NCBI RefSeq assembly: GCF_014199535.1
Contig: NZ_JACHNV010000002.1
Location: 868,001-932,000 of the forward strand
Direction: 5' to 3'
Source of the DNA: Hymenobacter latericoloratus
Lineage (GTDB): Bacteria > Bacteroidota > Bacteroidia > Cytophagales > Hymenobacteraceae
Length of the DNA: 64,000 bases
How positions within the stretch are numbered: position 1 is the stretch's first letter; each line of letters opens with the position of its first letter. The notes beneath the pieces were generated by a model. The model was not told where the DNA came from. It ran no database searches and worked only from the letters and a program-made list of their open reading frames with translations. Both the position numbers and the translations under genes were made by a program. This document shows, in pieces, positions 35,504 to 43,713 of the stretch.

Positions 35504-35648
35504 GAAGGCCTTTTACATGTCGGCCCGGTGCTCACGTGGCTGGGCACCGGGCACAGACTCTGCCTGGCACCGCTCAGGCCAACCCGCCGGACCTCAGGTG
35601 TGGGTGAGCTGGTTGCCGTTATGCTTAACCATCTCAACACCAGATCCA

Positions 35649-36392
35649 TCAGCGGCCGGGGGGTAGGCGGGAAGCGGCGGCTTCGTCCAGAAACCAGTGC
35701 AGCTCGCCGGAAATGGGCGCAATGAGCTGGGCGGGGTACTCCTCAATATTCCGTTCGCCGGCCAAAACGTGCTGCACGGCGGCGGCCTTATCGGGGCCGT
35801 ACACCAGGAACACGGTCGTGCGGGCCAGGTTTAGCAGCGGGGCAGTGAGGGTGATGCGGTAGGCCTGCTTTTCTTCCACAAACACCTCCCGGGCGCCTAC
35901 GGTGGCATCGTGCAGCACGGGCGTGTGCGGGAACAGAGAGGCCGTGTGGGAATTATCGCCCAGCCCCAGCAGCATCAGATCGAAGCGGGTCTCCTCCTGA
36001 CCAAAGAACTGCTCAATGGCTTGAGTGTACTGCCGGGCGGCTTCGGCCGGGGGGAGGGCCGTGTCCACGGCAAACACCTGGGCCGGGGCAATGCCCAGCG
36101 GCTCCAGCATGGCCTCGCGGGCCATGCGGTAGTTGCTCTCGGCATCCGTGGGCGGCACGTAGCGCTCATCCCCGAAGAAAAAGAACACCTTCTCCCAGGC
36201 TACCCGAGTGCGGTATTCCTCCGAAGCCAGCAGTTCATACAGTTTCTTGGGCGAGCTGCCACCCGACAACGCCACGGAAAAGCGGCCCCTAGCCTGCGTA
36301 GCCCGCGCGGACAGCTCCACAAAGAAATCGGCTAAGCGGTTCAGGCTTTCCGCGGGGGTAGGGAAAATGTGGAGGCTGCTATTTCTTGCCAT
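35649..36392 (-). CDS. pgl: 6-phosphogluconolactonase
   Basis: 247 residues from the ATG at 36392; a longer frame to 36431 exists, but [24 protein letters not shown] is the family start. It hydrolyses 6-phosphogluconolactone. Motifs: [17 protein letters not shown] (about residues 36-52), [23 protein letters not shown] (near 70-95) and [17 protein letters not shown] (about 140-156). The start lies inside the 3' end of zwf (14-bp overlap), so coupled translation of the two successive pentose phosphate enzymes is expected. Confidence 0.95.
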   Translation of the reverse strand: MARNSSLHIFPTPAESLNRLADFFVELSARATQARGRFSVALSGGSSPKKLYELLASEEYRTRVAWEKVFFFFGDERYVPPTDAESNYRMAREAMLEPLGIAPAQVFAVDTALPPAEAARQYTQAIEQFFGQEETRFDLMLLGLGDNSHTASLFPHTPVLHDATVGAREVFVEEKQAYRITLTAPLLNLARTTVFLVYGPDKAAAVQHVLAGERNIEEYPAQLIAPISGELHWFLDEAAASRLPPGR

Positions 36393-37893
36393 GGAGCGGG
36401 AGCGTAAACCAGTGAAATCCGTCGCGGGCAATGAGGGCCTCGGCCACCTCCGGGCCCCAGGAATCGGCGGAATAGTTGGGAAAGTTCTGGCTGGTGCGGT
36501 GCTGCCAGGAGTTCAGAATGGGCATGATCAGGTCCCAGGCAGCTTCTACCTGGTCGCCGCGCATGAACAAGGTCTGGTCGCCGAGCATGGTATCGAGCAA
36601 CAGGGTTTCGTAGGCTTCGGGCGCCTGGTTGGTGTAGGTGCCTTGGTAGTCGAACACCATGTCCACGGTGTTAAGCATCATGTCGAGGCCGGGGCGCTTG
36701 GCCTGCACCTGCAGCCGGATGCTCATTTCGGGCTGAATGCTGATGATGAGTCGGTTTTGCTGCCAGCTTTCCGCCGTTTCCGCCGGGAAGATGCGGTGGG
36801 GCACGTCGCGGAACTGAATGGTAATGACGGAGGCCGAGCGGTGCAGGCGCTTGCCTGTGCGCACGTAAAAGGGCACGCCCTGCCAGCGCCAGTTATCCAC
36901 GAAAAACTTCACGGCCGCGAAGGTTTCGGCGTTGGAGGTGGGGTTGGCGCCGGGCTCCTCGCGGTAACCGGGCACCTGCTCGCCTTCCATCCAGCCGGCC
37001 CCGTATTGCCCCCGCACCGCCGATTCGCGCACATCCTCGGGGGCGAAGCGGCGCATGGCCCGCAGCACATCCACCTTGCGGTTGCGCACCTCATCGGCGG
37101 TGAAATCGACAGGCGGCTCCATGGCCACCAGGCACAGCAGCTGCAGCAGGTGGTTCTGAATCATGTCGCGCAGGGCCCCGGCCCCGTCGTAGTAGCCGCT
37201 CCGCTCGCCTACCCCCAGCTGCTCCGTCACCGATATCTGCACATGCTCGATATAGTTGCGGTTCCAGAGAGGCTCCAGCAGGGCATTAGCAAACCGGAAG
37301 GCCATGATGTTCTGCACGGTTTCCTTGCCCAGATAATGGTCGATGCGGTAAATCTGGCGCTCGGTAAAATGGCGGCCCAGCAGCTGGTTCAGCTCCCGCG
37401 ACGATTCCAGATCGTGCCCGAACGGCTTCTCAATGACGATGCGCGTGCGGTCGGCATCGGTGGCCAGCTTGCTCTGGGCAATGTTTTCGGCAATGATGGG
37501 GAAGAACTCCGGCGCCACCGCCAGGTAGTAAATGATGTTGGCCGGCGCCCCCCATTCCTTCTGGTAGGCCCCGATGCGCTTATCGAACTGCTGGTAGGTA
37601 GCGGCGTCCTTTACGTCGGCGGCCTGGTACACTACATGCTCGGCAAACGCGGCCCAGGTCTTTTTATCGGCCTTGCCGGTGCGCGAGAACTGGTTGATGC
37701 CCTCCAGCAGCCGGGCACGGAACTGCTCGTCGGAAAGTGCCGTGCGCCCCGTCCCGATGATGGCAAACTGCCCGGGCAGCCAGCCTTCCAGGAACAAATG
37801 GTAGAGGGCCGGGGCCAGCTTGCGGGCGTTCAGGTCGCCGGTGCCGCCAAAAATGACGAAAATGGTAGGAGGAAGCTGCGGTTTGGCGCTCAT
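36379..37893 (-). CDS. zwf: Glucose-6-phosphate 1-dehydrogenase
   Basis: 504 residues, of usual length. The NADP-binding motif [12 protein letters not shown] is near residue 15. The G6PD signature is [33 protein letters not shown] (about 190-222), holding the catalytic His and Lys. It oxidises glucose-6-phosphate, the entry to the oxidative pentose phosphate path. It precedes pgl with a 14-bp overlap. With gnd at 38538 the cluster covers the whole oxidative branch. Confidence 0.97.
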   Translation of the reverse strand: MSAKPQLPPTIFVIFGGTGDLNARKLAPALYHLFLEGWLPGQFAIIGTGRTALSDEQFRARLLEGINQFSRTGKADKKTWAAFAEHVVYQAADVKDAATYQQFDKRIGAYQKEWGAPANIIYYLAVAPEFFPIIAENIAQSKLATDADRTRIVIEKPFGHDLESSRELNQLLGRHFTERQIYRIDHYLGKETVQNIMAFRFANALLEPLWNRNYIEHVQISVTEQLGVGERSGYYDGAGALRDMIQNHLLQLLCLVAMEPPVDFTADEVRNRKVDVLRAMRRFAPEDVRESAVRGQYGAGWMEGEQVPGYREEPGANPTSNAETFAAVKFFVDNWRWQGVPFYVRTGKRLHRSASVITIQFRDVPHRIFPAETAESWQQNRLIISIQPEMSIRLQVQAKRPGLDMMLNTVDMVFDYQGTYTNQAPEAYETLLLDTMLGDQTLFMRGDQVEAAWDLIMPILNSWQHRTSQNFPNYSADSWGPEVAEALIARDGFHWFTLPLHGKK

Positions 37894-38043
37894 GCGAAGA
37901 AGGTCACGGAAGTGAATAAATCAGAAAACAGAGCCTTGTGAGGTTGGCGGTATCTGCCCATTTGGCTTGTTTTCAATTCCTGAAAACCGGCTTTTCAGAT
38001 GATAGTGCAGGTCCGGTTTCAGGAACACAGTAGTGCCGCTAGC

Positions 38044-38457
38044 TCAGCTGCCGCGGTAGGTAGAGTAGCCGAAAGCCGACAGGGTAATGGGCACGTGGTA
38101 ATGCGCCCCGTCCTTCAGCTCAAACACCACATCGATGTAGGGGTAGAACGACTTGAGCTGACGAGCCGCGAAGTAAGGCTGGGTTAGGAAGGTGAGCTTG
38201 TAGATGCCGGTGTGCGCAGTTTTGGCGCTGCCCGTGGGTAGGAAGTCGCCGATACGACCCGCGTCGTCGGTTTTCTTCTCGGCCACCGCCGTCCACGTCT
38301 TCTTAGCGTCGTCGTACTTTTCCAGGCGCACCGTTACGCCGGCGGCCGGCGAGCCCGCGCTGATATCGAGAATGTGGGTGCTGAGCTGGTAGGCGGGGGC
38401 CTGAGCAAACCCGAGCAAAGGCAACAGGCTCAGCAGGCAAATAAGGAGGGTTTTCAC
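38044..38457 (-). CDS. uraH: 5-hydroxyisourate hydrolase, transthyretin-like, exported
   Basis: 137 residues with a signal peptide (about 1-18, AQA). The transthyretin-like fold is plain, with His28 in STHILDIS, the segment GRIGDFLP holding the second residue set, and the C-terminal signature YRGS. The enzyme opens 5-hydroxyisourate to OHCU in urate catabolism. Its signal peptide implies a periplasmic place, as in some enterobacteria. No other purine-catabolism gene is visible here; the neighbours are pentose phosphate genes, so the physiological link is unclear. A related periplasmic TTR-like role is the alternative. Confidence 0.85.
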   Translation of the reverse strand: MKTLLICLLSLLPLLGFAQAPAYQLSTHILDISAGSPAAGVTVRLEKYDDAKKTWTAVAEKKTDDAGRIGDFLPTGSAKTAHTGIYKLTFLTQPYFAARQLKSFYPYIDVVFELKDGAHYHVPITLSAFGYSTYRGS

Positions 38458-38537
38458 AATTGGAGGGGGTAGGGAAAGGTTGTCGGGAGCCTATGGGGAG
38501 CGGGCTCCGGAAGTAAAAAAACCAGAAAGCGCAGGCT

Positions 38538-40037
38538 CTATTGATTGGGCTGCACGGGCCGCTCCTGCTTGTTTTCTTCGCCTACGTGGGTATCCTGCTT
38601 GTTGGCAGCGTCCTCGTGCTCGGGCGTCCATTGGGTATGAAACAGACCTTCTTTACCAATTAGCTCGTAGGTGTGCGCCCCGAAATAGTCGCGCTGGGCC
38701 TGGATGAGGTTGGAGGGTAGGCGGGCGGTGCGGAACGAGTCGAAGTAGCTGAGGCTGGCGGCGTAGGCGGGCACGGCCAAGCCCGCCGTTATGGCCCCGG
38801 CTACCACCGTGCGCGCGCCGGGCACGGCCTGCTGCACCAGTTTTGCTACCCCCTCATCGAGCAGCAAGTGCTCCAGCTCGGGCGCCTGCTGGTAGGCGTT
38901 GTAGATGTCGCTGAGGAAGCCGGAGCGGATGATGCAGCCCCCCCGCCAGATGCGGGCAATGCCGGCCAGCTGCAGCTTGTAGCCATACTCTGCCGAGGCC
39001 TTTGAGAGCAGGTGCATGCCCTGGGCGTAGGTAATTACCATGCTGAAGTAGAAAGCTTCTTCCAGCTGGGTTAGAAAGTCTTCTTTATCGGCGGCCAGGG
39101 CCTGGGCTTCGGGACCGTACTGCGTCGCCAGCTTCTCGCGCAGGGCTTTGTACTTGGAGAGGTTGCGCAGGGCCACGGCCGTGTCGATGGTGGAAAGCGG
39201 CACTTCCAGGTCCATGGCTACCTGCGAGGTCCACTTGCCGGTGCCCTTGGAGCGGGCCTCGTCCCGAATGTCGTCGAGCAGAAGGTGGTCGGTGTCGGGC
39301 GCCCGGAAGGCGAAGATGTCCTTGGTAATATCGAGCAGGAAGGACTGCAGGCGGCCGGCATTCCACTGGGTAAATACCCGCCCGATGGCGTCATTATCGA
39401 GCCCCAGGCCTTGCTTGAGCACCCCGTAGGTTTCGGCAATGAGCTGCATCAGGCCGTACTCGATGCCGTTGTGTACCATTTTTACGAAGTGACCTGCCGC
39501 GCCCGGTCCGATGTAGGTCACGCAGGGCTCCCCGCCGACCTGGGCGGCAATGGCCTCGAACATGGGCTTCATCACCTCGTAGGCCTGCTGGTCGCCGCCG
39601 GGCATCATGCTGGGGCCGAAGCGGGCGCCTTCTTCGCCGCCGGAAATACCCATGCCGAAAAAGTGCAGCCCCGCCGCTTCCAGGGCGGCCGCGCGGCGGT
39701 CGGTGTCGGTGAAGTGGGAGTTGCCCCCGTCGATGATAATGTCGCCGGGCGCGAGCAGGGGCCGCAACTCCTCAATTACGCTGTCCACGATTTTACCGGC
39801 TGGTACCAGCAGCATAATGGAGCGGGGCGTCTGCAGGCTCTGCACAAAATCCGTCAGCTCCGCGAAGCCGCGCACCGGCAGGCCCGCACCCTCCTCCGCG
39901 AGCAGAGTGAGTTTGCTGGCATCTTTGTCGTAGCCGGCCACGGCAAAATCGTGGTCGGCCAGGTTCAGCAGCAGGTTGCGGCCCATGGTGCCCAGGCCAA
40001 TCATGCCAAACGAATACGTAGTTGGCGTTGCGCTCAT
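38538..40037 (-). CDS. gnd: 6-phosphogluconate dehydrogenase, decarboxylating
   Basis: 499 residues from the ATG at 40037; the extension to 40121 does not match the family. The NADP-binding motif is GLGTMG (residues 14-19). The 6PGDH catalytic segment is VKMVHNGIEYGLMQLIAETY (about 183-202). The C-terminal helical domain contains RIWRGGCIIRSGFLSDIYNAY and ends in a tail with the HTQWT segment, as in family members. It forms ribulose-5-phosphate, CO2 and NADPH, following zwf and pgl. It is divergent from gntK. Confidence 0.96.
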   Translation of the reverse strand: MSATPTTYSFGMIGLGTMGRNLLLNLADHDFAVAGYDKDASKLTLLAEEGAGLPVRGFAELTDFVQSLQTPRSIMLLVPAGKIVDSVIEELRPLLAPGDIIIDGGNSHFTDTDRRAAALEAAGLHFFGMGISGGEEGARFGPSMMPGGDQQAYEVMKPMFEAIAAQVGGEPCVTYIGPGAAGHFVKMVHNGIEYGLMQLIAETYGVLKQGLGLDNDAIGRVFTQWNAGRLQSFLLDITKDIFAFRAPDTDHLLLDDIRDEARSKGTGKWTSQVAMDLEVPLSTIDTAVALRNLSKYKALREKLATQYGPEAQALAADKEDFLTQLEEAFYFSMVITYAQGMHLLSKASAEYGYKLQLAGIARIWRGGCIIRSGFLSDIYNAYQQAPELEHLLLDEGVAKLVQQAVPGARTVVAGAITAGLAVPAYAASLSYFDSFRTARLPSNLIQAQRDYFGAHTYELIGKEGLFHTQWTPEHEDAANKQDTHVGEENKQERPVQPNQ

Positions 40038-40363
40038 CGTGCGGGTAGTTTCAGGGTGAAGACGTAGCGAAGAAGGGCAGGAAAAGCCCGGCAGCCCACC
40101 GGCTACCTGTTCATGATTCATCTAGCTCAACTTAAACTGGAGGCAGAAGGTTATGGCTGGCTTGTTCTCCTGGCCTGATGCGGGAGACTACAAGTAGATG
40201 CATTTCTGCCCTGCCTGCGCCTACCCCTTTCCCAAAGTTGAACCTATCTTGAGCCAATAATCCTCTGGGGCGGGCCATTCGCTCCGGCTGTTACCGTTGA
40301 GACGCCGTAAGCGCATAAGCGCCTCTTGGCAATGCTTTTCGCCTCAATCCTTCCAGCTCTTCT
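40038..40363. other. Divergent intergenic region gnd / gntK
   Basis: This 326-bp region contains no gene. It must hold promoters for gnd (minus) and gntK (plus). A weak TATCTTGA element at 40246-40253 could be the gntK -7 element, but no clear -33 partner was found. No operator-like palindrome was convincing, and no GntR-type gene adjoins. Confidence 0.4.
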
Positions 40364-40873
40364 ATGGCTATAGCTCCGGTAATTATTGTAATGGGCGTGT
40401 CCGGCTCGGGCAAATCCACGGTGGGTTCCTTGCTGGCCCAGCAGCTGCAGGTGCCTTTTCACGATGCCGATGATTTCCACTCGCCCGCCAACATCGCCAA
40501 GATGGCCGGCGGCACCCCGCTGACTGATGAAGACCGCCAGGGGTGGCTGGAGGCTTTGGCGGCCGGCATCCGGGAGTGGAGCCAGAACGGCGGGGCGGTG
40601 CTGGCCTGCTCGGCCCTGAAAGAAAGCTACCGACAGCAACTGATGGCCAGCGGGCCCGTAACGTGGGTTTTTCTGGATGGGACTGAAGAGCTGGTGCGGC
40701 AGCGGCTCACCAACCGGGAAGGCCATTATATGGGCTCGGCGCTGCTGTCCTCCCAGTTTGAAGCCCTGGAGCGACCCGCTTACGGCCTGCGCCTGCCCAT
40801 CGACAACACGCCCCCGGATCTGGTCGGCCGGATAGTAGCCTACCTGGAGCAGGAAAAAGGCAGTGCCCGCTAA
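40364..40873 (+). CDS. gntK: Gluconokinase
   Basis: 169 residues, P-loop kinase. Walker A GVSGSGKST (residues 11-19), then HDADDFHSPANIAKMAGGTPLTDEDRQ near 33-55 and the ACSALKESYRQ segment match the thermoresistant gluconokinase family. It phosphorylates gluconate to 6-phosphogluconate, the substrate of Gnd. The gntT transporter gene begins 18 bp downstream, so they are one operon for uptake and activation of gluconate. Confidence 0.95.
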   Translation: MAIAPVIIVMGVSGSGKSTVGSLLAQQLQVPFHDADDFHSPANIAKMAGGTPLTDEDRQGWLEALAAGIREWSQNGGAVLACSALKESYRQQLMASGPVTWVFLDGTEELVRQRLTNREGHYMGSALLSSQFEALERPAYGLRLPIDNTPPDLVGRIVAYLEQEKGSAR

Positions 40874-40891
40874 CCGGAAGCCGCTCGCCAC

Positions 40892-42211
40892 ATGACGTTC
40901 CTGATTCTGCTGGTAGCCATTCTGGTGCTGATTGGGCTCATTAGCTGGGCTAAGGTGCACGCCTTTCTGGCCTTTTTGCTGGTCACGATAGGGGTAGGGC
41001 TGGCTTTCGGGTTGGCGCCCGGCCCCCTGATGGCGGCCATCTACCAGGGCCTGGGCGATACGCTGGGCTCGGTGCTGCTGGTGATTGTGCTGGGGGCCAT
41101 GCTGGGCAAGCTGGTGGCCGAAAGCGGCGCCGCTCAGCAAATTGCCGCCGTCCTGATTTCCGCCTTCGGTACGCGCCACATTCAATGGACGATGATGGTA
41201 GCGGGTTTTATTATCGGCATTCCGCTGTTCTACAATGTGGGCTTCGTGCTCATGATTCCGCTTATCTTCTCGGTGGTGTACAAGTACCGGCTGCCGGCCG
41301 TGTACGTGGGCCTGCCCATGCTGGCGTCGTTGTCGGTGATGCACGGCTTCCTACCCCCGCACCCGTCGCCAACCGCCCTGGTGGCGCAGTTTCACGCCAA
41401 CCTGGGCCTTACGTTTCTCTACGGACTACTCATTGCCATTCCGGCCATTATTCTGGCCGGGCCGGTGTACGGCCGTACCCTGCGCGGTATCGTGTCGGTG
41501 CCCCTGGCCAGCTTTCAGGTAGAAGCCCTGCCGGAAAGCGCCCTGCCCGGTAAGCTGAACAGCTTTCTGTCCTCGTTGCTGCCGGTGCTGTTGCTGGTGG
41601 GCGTGCTGGGCTTGCAGGCCGCGCTACCCCTCAACAATGCCCCAACCCCCGCCCTGGCGTTCCTGGCCGAGCCGGCGGTGGCTATGCTGGTATCGGTGGG
41701 GGTAGCAACCTTCAGTTTAGGCACGGCCCTGGGCAAACCGCTGCCGGCCGTGATGGAGGCCTACTCGGCATCTATAAAAGACGTGGCCCTGATTCTGCTC
41801 ATTATTGCCGGTGCGGGTGCTCTGAAGCAGGTGCTGGTGGCCAGCGGGGTCAGTGCCGATTTGGCGGCCGGGCTGCAGGGCACCGGGTTGCCGCCCCTGC
41901 TGCTGGGCTGGCTGATTGCGGCCGTCATCCGGGTGTGTTTGGGCTCGGCTACCATTGCCGGCCTCACGGCGGCCGGAGTTATGCTACCCACCGTAGCGCA
42001 GGCCCACGTCAACCCGAACCTGATGGTGCTGTCCATCGGGGCGGGCAGTTTAGTGCTGTCTCACGTCAACGACGCGGGCTTCTGGCTGTTCAAAGAGTAC
42101 TTCAACCTGAGCGCCCGCGACACGTTTCGCTCCTGGACCATGATGGAAACCATCGTGTCGGTGGCGGGGCTGGCGGGGGTGCTGCTGCTCGACTGGATAT
42201 TGGCCATCTGA
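40892..42211 (+). CDS. gntT: Gluconate:H+ symporter, GntP family
   Basis: 439 residues, with about 12 membrane segments. It is a GntP-family permease: GAMLGKLVAESGAAQQIA near residues 69-86, PLFYNVGFVLMIPL and LPPHPSPTA are typical of the family, and the C-terminal half carries GSATIAGLTAAGV and SHVNDAGFWLFKEY. It imports gluconate or a related sugar acid with protons across the inner membrane. It is the second gene after gntK. The regulator of the pair is not found in the window. Confidence 0.93.
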   Translation: MTFLILLVAILVLIGLISWAKVHAFLAFLLVTIGVGLAFGLAPGPLMAAIYQGLGDTLGSVLLVIVLGAMLGKLVAESGAAQQIAAVLISAFGTRHIQWTMMVAGFIIGIPLFYNVGFVLMIPLIFSVVYKYRLPAVYVGLPMLASLSVMHGFLPPHPSPTALVAQFHANLGLTFLYGLLIAIPAIILAGPVYGRTLRGIVSVPLASFQVEALPESALPGKLNSFLSSLLPVLLLVGVLGLQAALPLNNAPTPALAFLAEPAVAMLVSVGVATFSLGTALGKPLPAVMEAYSASIKDVALILLIIAGAGALKQVLVASGVSADLAAGLQGTGLPPLLLGWLIAAVIRVCLGSATIAGLTAAGVMLPTVAQAHVNPNLMVLSIGAGSLVLSHVNDAGFWLFKEYFNLSARDTFRSWTMMETIVSVAGLAGVLLLDWILAI

Positions 42212-42254
42212 GAAAAACCAGGCTCAGGCTGTGCGAGTTATTTCTGAAATACTA

Positions 42255-42262
42255 TATATTTG
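42255..42262 (+). promoter_or_regulatory. -7 element of the first hydroxylase leader
   Basis: TATATTTG is a perfect TAnnTTTG element. No TTG lies at the expected 19-base spacing (42233-42235 reads GCG), so the promoter may be weak or need an activator. The predicted start is near 42269, one base before the leader ORF ATG at 42270. Confidence 0.5.
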
Positions 42263-42269
42263 CAGCATC

Positions 42270-42359
42270 ATGCTGAACCTAACCGCGAAGTGCTTTAACC
42301 TGATGAATATTCGCCCCGTGCAGGGCGAGGTCGGGCCACTTTGCGGACGTAGAAGGTAG
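42270..42359 (+). CDS. Leader ORF upstream of the first aromatic hydroxylase
   Basis: A 29-codon ORF from ATG at 42270 to TAG at 42357-42359, beginning MLNLTAKCFNLMNIRPVQGE and ending GRRR. It starts one or two bases after the predicted transcription start, so it would be leaderless. It contains only one aromatic residue (Phe9) and no run of any single regulatory codon. Its position between a -7 element and an intrinsic terminator, as in the two other attenuators of this window, argues that it is translated. The signal sensed is unknown: an arrest peptide is possible. Confidence 0.5.
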   Translation: MLNLTAKCFNLMNIRPVQGEVGPLCGRRR

Positions 42360-42428
42360 CAGCACAGCATGACACTTCTCTGAAAATCAAGCAAAAGCCC
42401 GACTCCGAAACAGGAGCCGGGCTTTTTT
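42330..42428 (+). promoter_or_regulatory. Candidate attenuator of the first aromatic hydroxylase gene
   Basis: Terminator: AAAGCCCG and CTCC (42394-42406, with a one-base bulge) pair with GGAG and CGGGCTTT, followed by TTTT, at 42393-42427. Antiterminator: GTCGGGC at 42330-42336, inside the leader ORF, is the exact complement of GCCCGAC at 42397-42403 in the terminator arm. A 6-bp hairpin (42311-42316 with 42323-42328) lies just upstream. The terminator stands 26 bases before the hydroxylase start. Confidence 0.65.
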
Positions 42429-42453
42429 TCTGCCCTATAACCGGCACATTCTC

Positions 42454-43188
42454 ATGGTACAGCAACACTACGACCAGTACACCGCCCAGGACCAGTTGGT
42501 TTGGAAGGTATTGTTCGACCGGCAAACGGCCCTGCTGCATAAGCGCGCCTGCTCGGCCTTCGGGCAGGGGCTGGCAGCGGTAGGCTTTCACCGCAACGCT
42601 ATTCCCAACTTCGAGGAAGTAAACCAGCGCCTGCAGAAAGCCACCGGCTGGCAGCTGGAGCCAGTGCAGGGCATGCTGAATGATGCGGAGTTCTTTGGGC
42701 TGCTGGCCCAGCGCAAGTTTCCGGCTACCGTCTGGATCCGGTCCATGGAGCAGTTCGACTTCATCGAGGAGCCCGACTTATTCCACGGCGTTTTCGGGCA
42801 CGTACCGCTGCTGATGGACCAGGCCTTTGCCGATTTCCTGCACTTCCTGGGGCAGGTAGCCGCCCGTCACCTCCACGATGCCGTGGCGCTGCAGCGGCTG
42901 GAACGGCTGTATGGCTTCACGGTGCAGTTCGGACTGGTAGAGGAGGGCGGCGCAACTCGCATGTACGGGGCCGGTTTGCTTTCTTCCTCGGGCGAAATTC
43001 ACCATTGCATCGGCGACGTTACCCGCCGCCAGCCCTTCGATTTGGCTACGGTGCTGCACACGCCGTACAGCGAAGCGCACCTGCAGGACCAATACTTCGT
43101 GCTCACTAGCTGGGATCAGCTCTCGGAAAGCGTGGCCGATCTGGCGGCTCTGTTCTCCTCCGGCTGGCAGTTGCAGCCCGTGGAGTAG
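42454..43188 (+). CDS. Phenylalanine 4-monooxygenase-like protein with altered iron ligand
   Basis: 244 residues, the biopterin-dependent aromatic hydroxylase catalytic domain, as in monomeric bacterial phenylalanine hydroxylases. The two His iron ligands are H111 and H116 in DLFHGVFGHVPLL. At the third ligand the family has Glu in WFTVEFGL; here the sequence is YGFTVQFGL, with Q158 and a Gly for the Trp. The active-site segment MYGAGLLSSSGE is kept. The paralogue at 43714 keeps the Glu. This protein may be an impaired or altered enzyme, a regulator or a differently tuned hydroxylase. It is not obviously a pseudogene: the frame is intact and full length. Confidence 0.85.
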   Translation: MVQQHYDQYTAQDQLVWKVLFDRQTALLHKRACSAFGQGLAAVGFHRNAIPNFEEVNQRLQKATGWQLEPVQGMLNDAEFFGLLAQRKFPATVWIRSMEQFDFIEEPDLFHGVFGHVPLLMDQAFADFLHFLGQVAARHLHDAVALQRLERLYGFTVQFGLVEEGGATRMYGAGLLSSSGEIHHCIGDVTRRQPFDLATVLHTPYSEAHLQDQYFVLTSWDQLSESVADLAALFSSGWQLQPVE

Positions 43189-43250
43189 GTTTGGGGAAAT
43201 TGATGGGGTAGGGCTTAGGAGGATATGATACGGCAGAGTTGAACTATCGT

Positions 43251-43340
43251 CATGCAGGGCGAAACATCTCGCGTGCTGATGTTGCGGACGTGGGCGCCTC
43301 ACCCCCCGGCCCCCTCTCCAGGGGGAGAGGGGAGTGAATA
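43251..43340. repeat. Half REP-like element and CTCTCC/GGAGAG inverted repeat
   Basis: CGTCATGCAGGGCGAAACATC near 43250-43270 resembles one end of the element at 8680-8735. It is followed by a hairpin CCCCCTCTCC / GGGAGAGGGG near 43311-43332. No gene is supported between 43189 and 43504. Confidence 0.5.
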
Positions 43341-43504
43341 CCTTTGCAACGTCAGCACGCCAGATGTTTGCCTACGGCGACCTTCGGCTCGGCTGCGCCT
43401 CTACACAGCGCGTTTTCTGCATCATGAAAAACGCTTGTTCTACCCTGTAAAACCGAAGCAAGTCGCTTGCCGTTATAACGGCCACGCTGAAAGTTTCCTT
43501 TGAC

Positions 43505-43534
43505 TTGCTGATTTCGTTTCCTGTAGTACATTTG
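43505..43534 (+). promoter_or_regulatory. Promoter of the Tyr-leader and second hydroxylase gene
   Basis: TTG at 43505-43507, a 19-base spacer, and TACATTTG at 43527-43534, a perfect TAnnTTTG element. The spacing is the same as for the trp promoter. The predicted start is at about 43540-43541, coinciding with the leader ORF ATG at 43541. Confidence 0.75.
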
Positions 43535-43540
43535 CCCCCG

Positions 43541-43624
43541 ATGCTATTGACTTCCCGCTATTACGCCTACGCTTATTACGCTCCCCACCGGAGCGGAGCG
43601 GCCACGGCGTGTCAGCGAGGATAG
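43541..43624 (+). CDS. Tyrosine-rich leader peptide
   Basis: A 27-codon ORF from ATG at 43541 to TAG at 43622-43624. It starts MLLTSRYYAYAYYAPHR and continues for ten more residues. Five Tyr codons (both TAT and TAC) occupy seven consecutive codons, 43559-43579. It lies after a strong promoter and before an intrinsic terminator. The downstream gene makes tyrosine from phenylalanine, so a ribosome slowed by uncharged tRNA-Tyr would be the natural sensor. The ATG is at or near the transcription start, so translation is probably leaderless. Function is inferred from arrangement. Confidence 0.82.
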   Translation: MLLTSRYYAYAYYAPHRSGAATACQRG

Positions 43625-43692
43625 CAACTTTCTCTACCGACACTTTTCAAAAGCCTGCTTCCGCTTCGTGCGGAGGCAGGCTTTTTCTTTTT
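43589..43692 (+). promoter_or_regulatory. Tyrosine attenuator (protector, antiterminator, terminator)
   Basis: Terminator: AAAAGCCTGCTTCCGC at 43649-43664 pairs with GCGGAGGCAGGCTTTT at 43670-43685 (16 bp, one G-U), followed by TCTTTTTC. Antiterminator: CGGAGCGGAG at 43589-43598 pairs with TTCCGCTTCG at 43659-43668 (10 bp, two G-U). Protector: GCTCC at 43580-43584 pairs with GGAGC at 43590-43594, and would form when no ribosome stalls. The antiterminator strand begins 10 bases after the last Tyr codon. Confidence 0.78.
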
Positions 43693-43713
43693 CACTCTAT
43701 TTCTTCTTCTCAG

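Noticed and set aside
40246..40253. TATCTTGA as a firm gntK promoter
   Set aside because: It lacks a TTG at the right spacing; recorded only as weak.
42270..42453. Known riboswitch class (SAM or folate type) before the first hydroxylase
   Set aside because: No class-specific conserved core could be matched by eye; kept only as an unclassified attenuator candidate.
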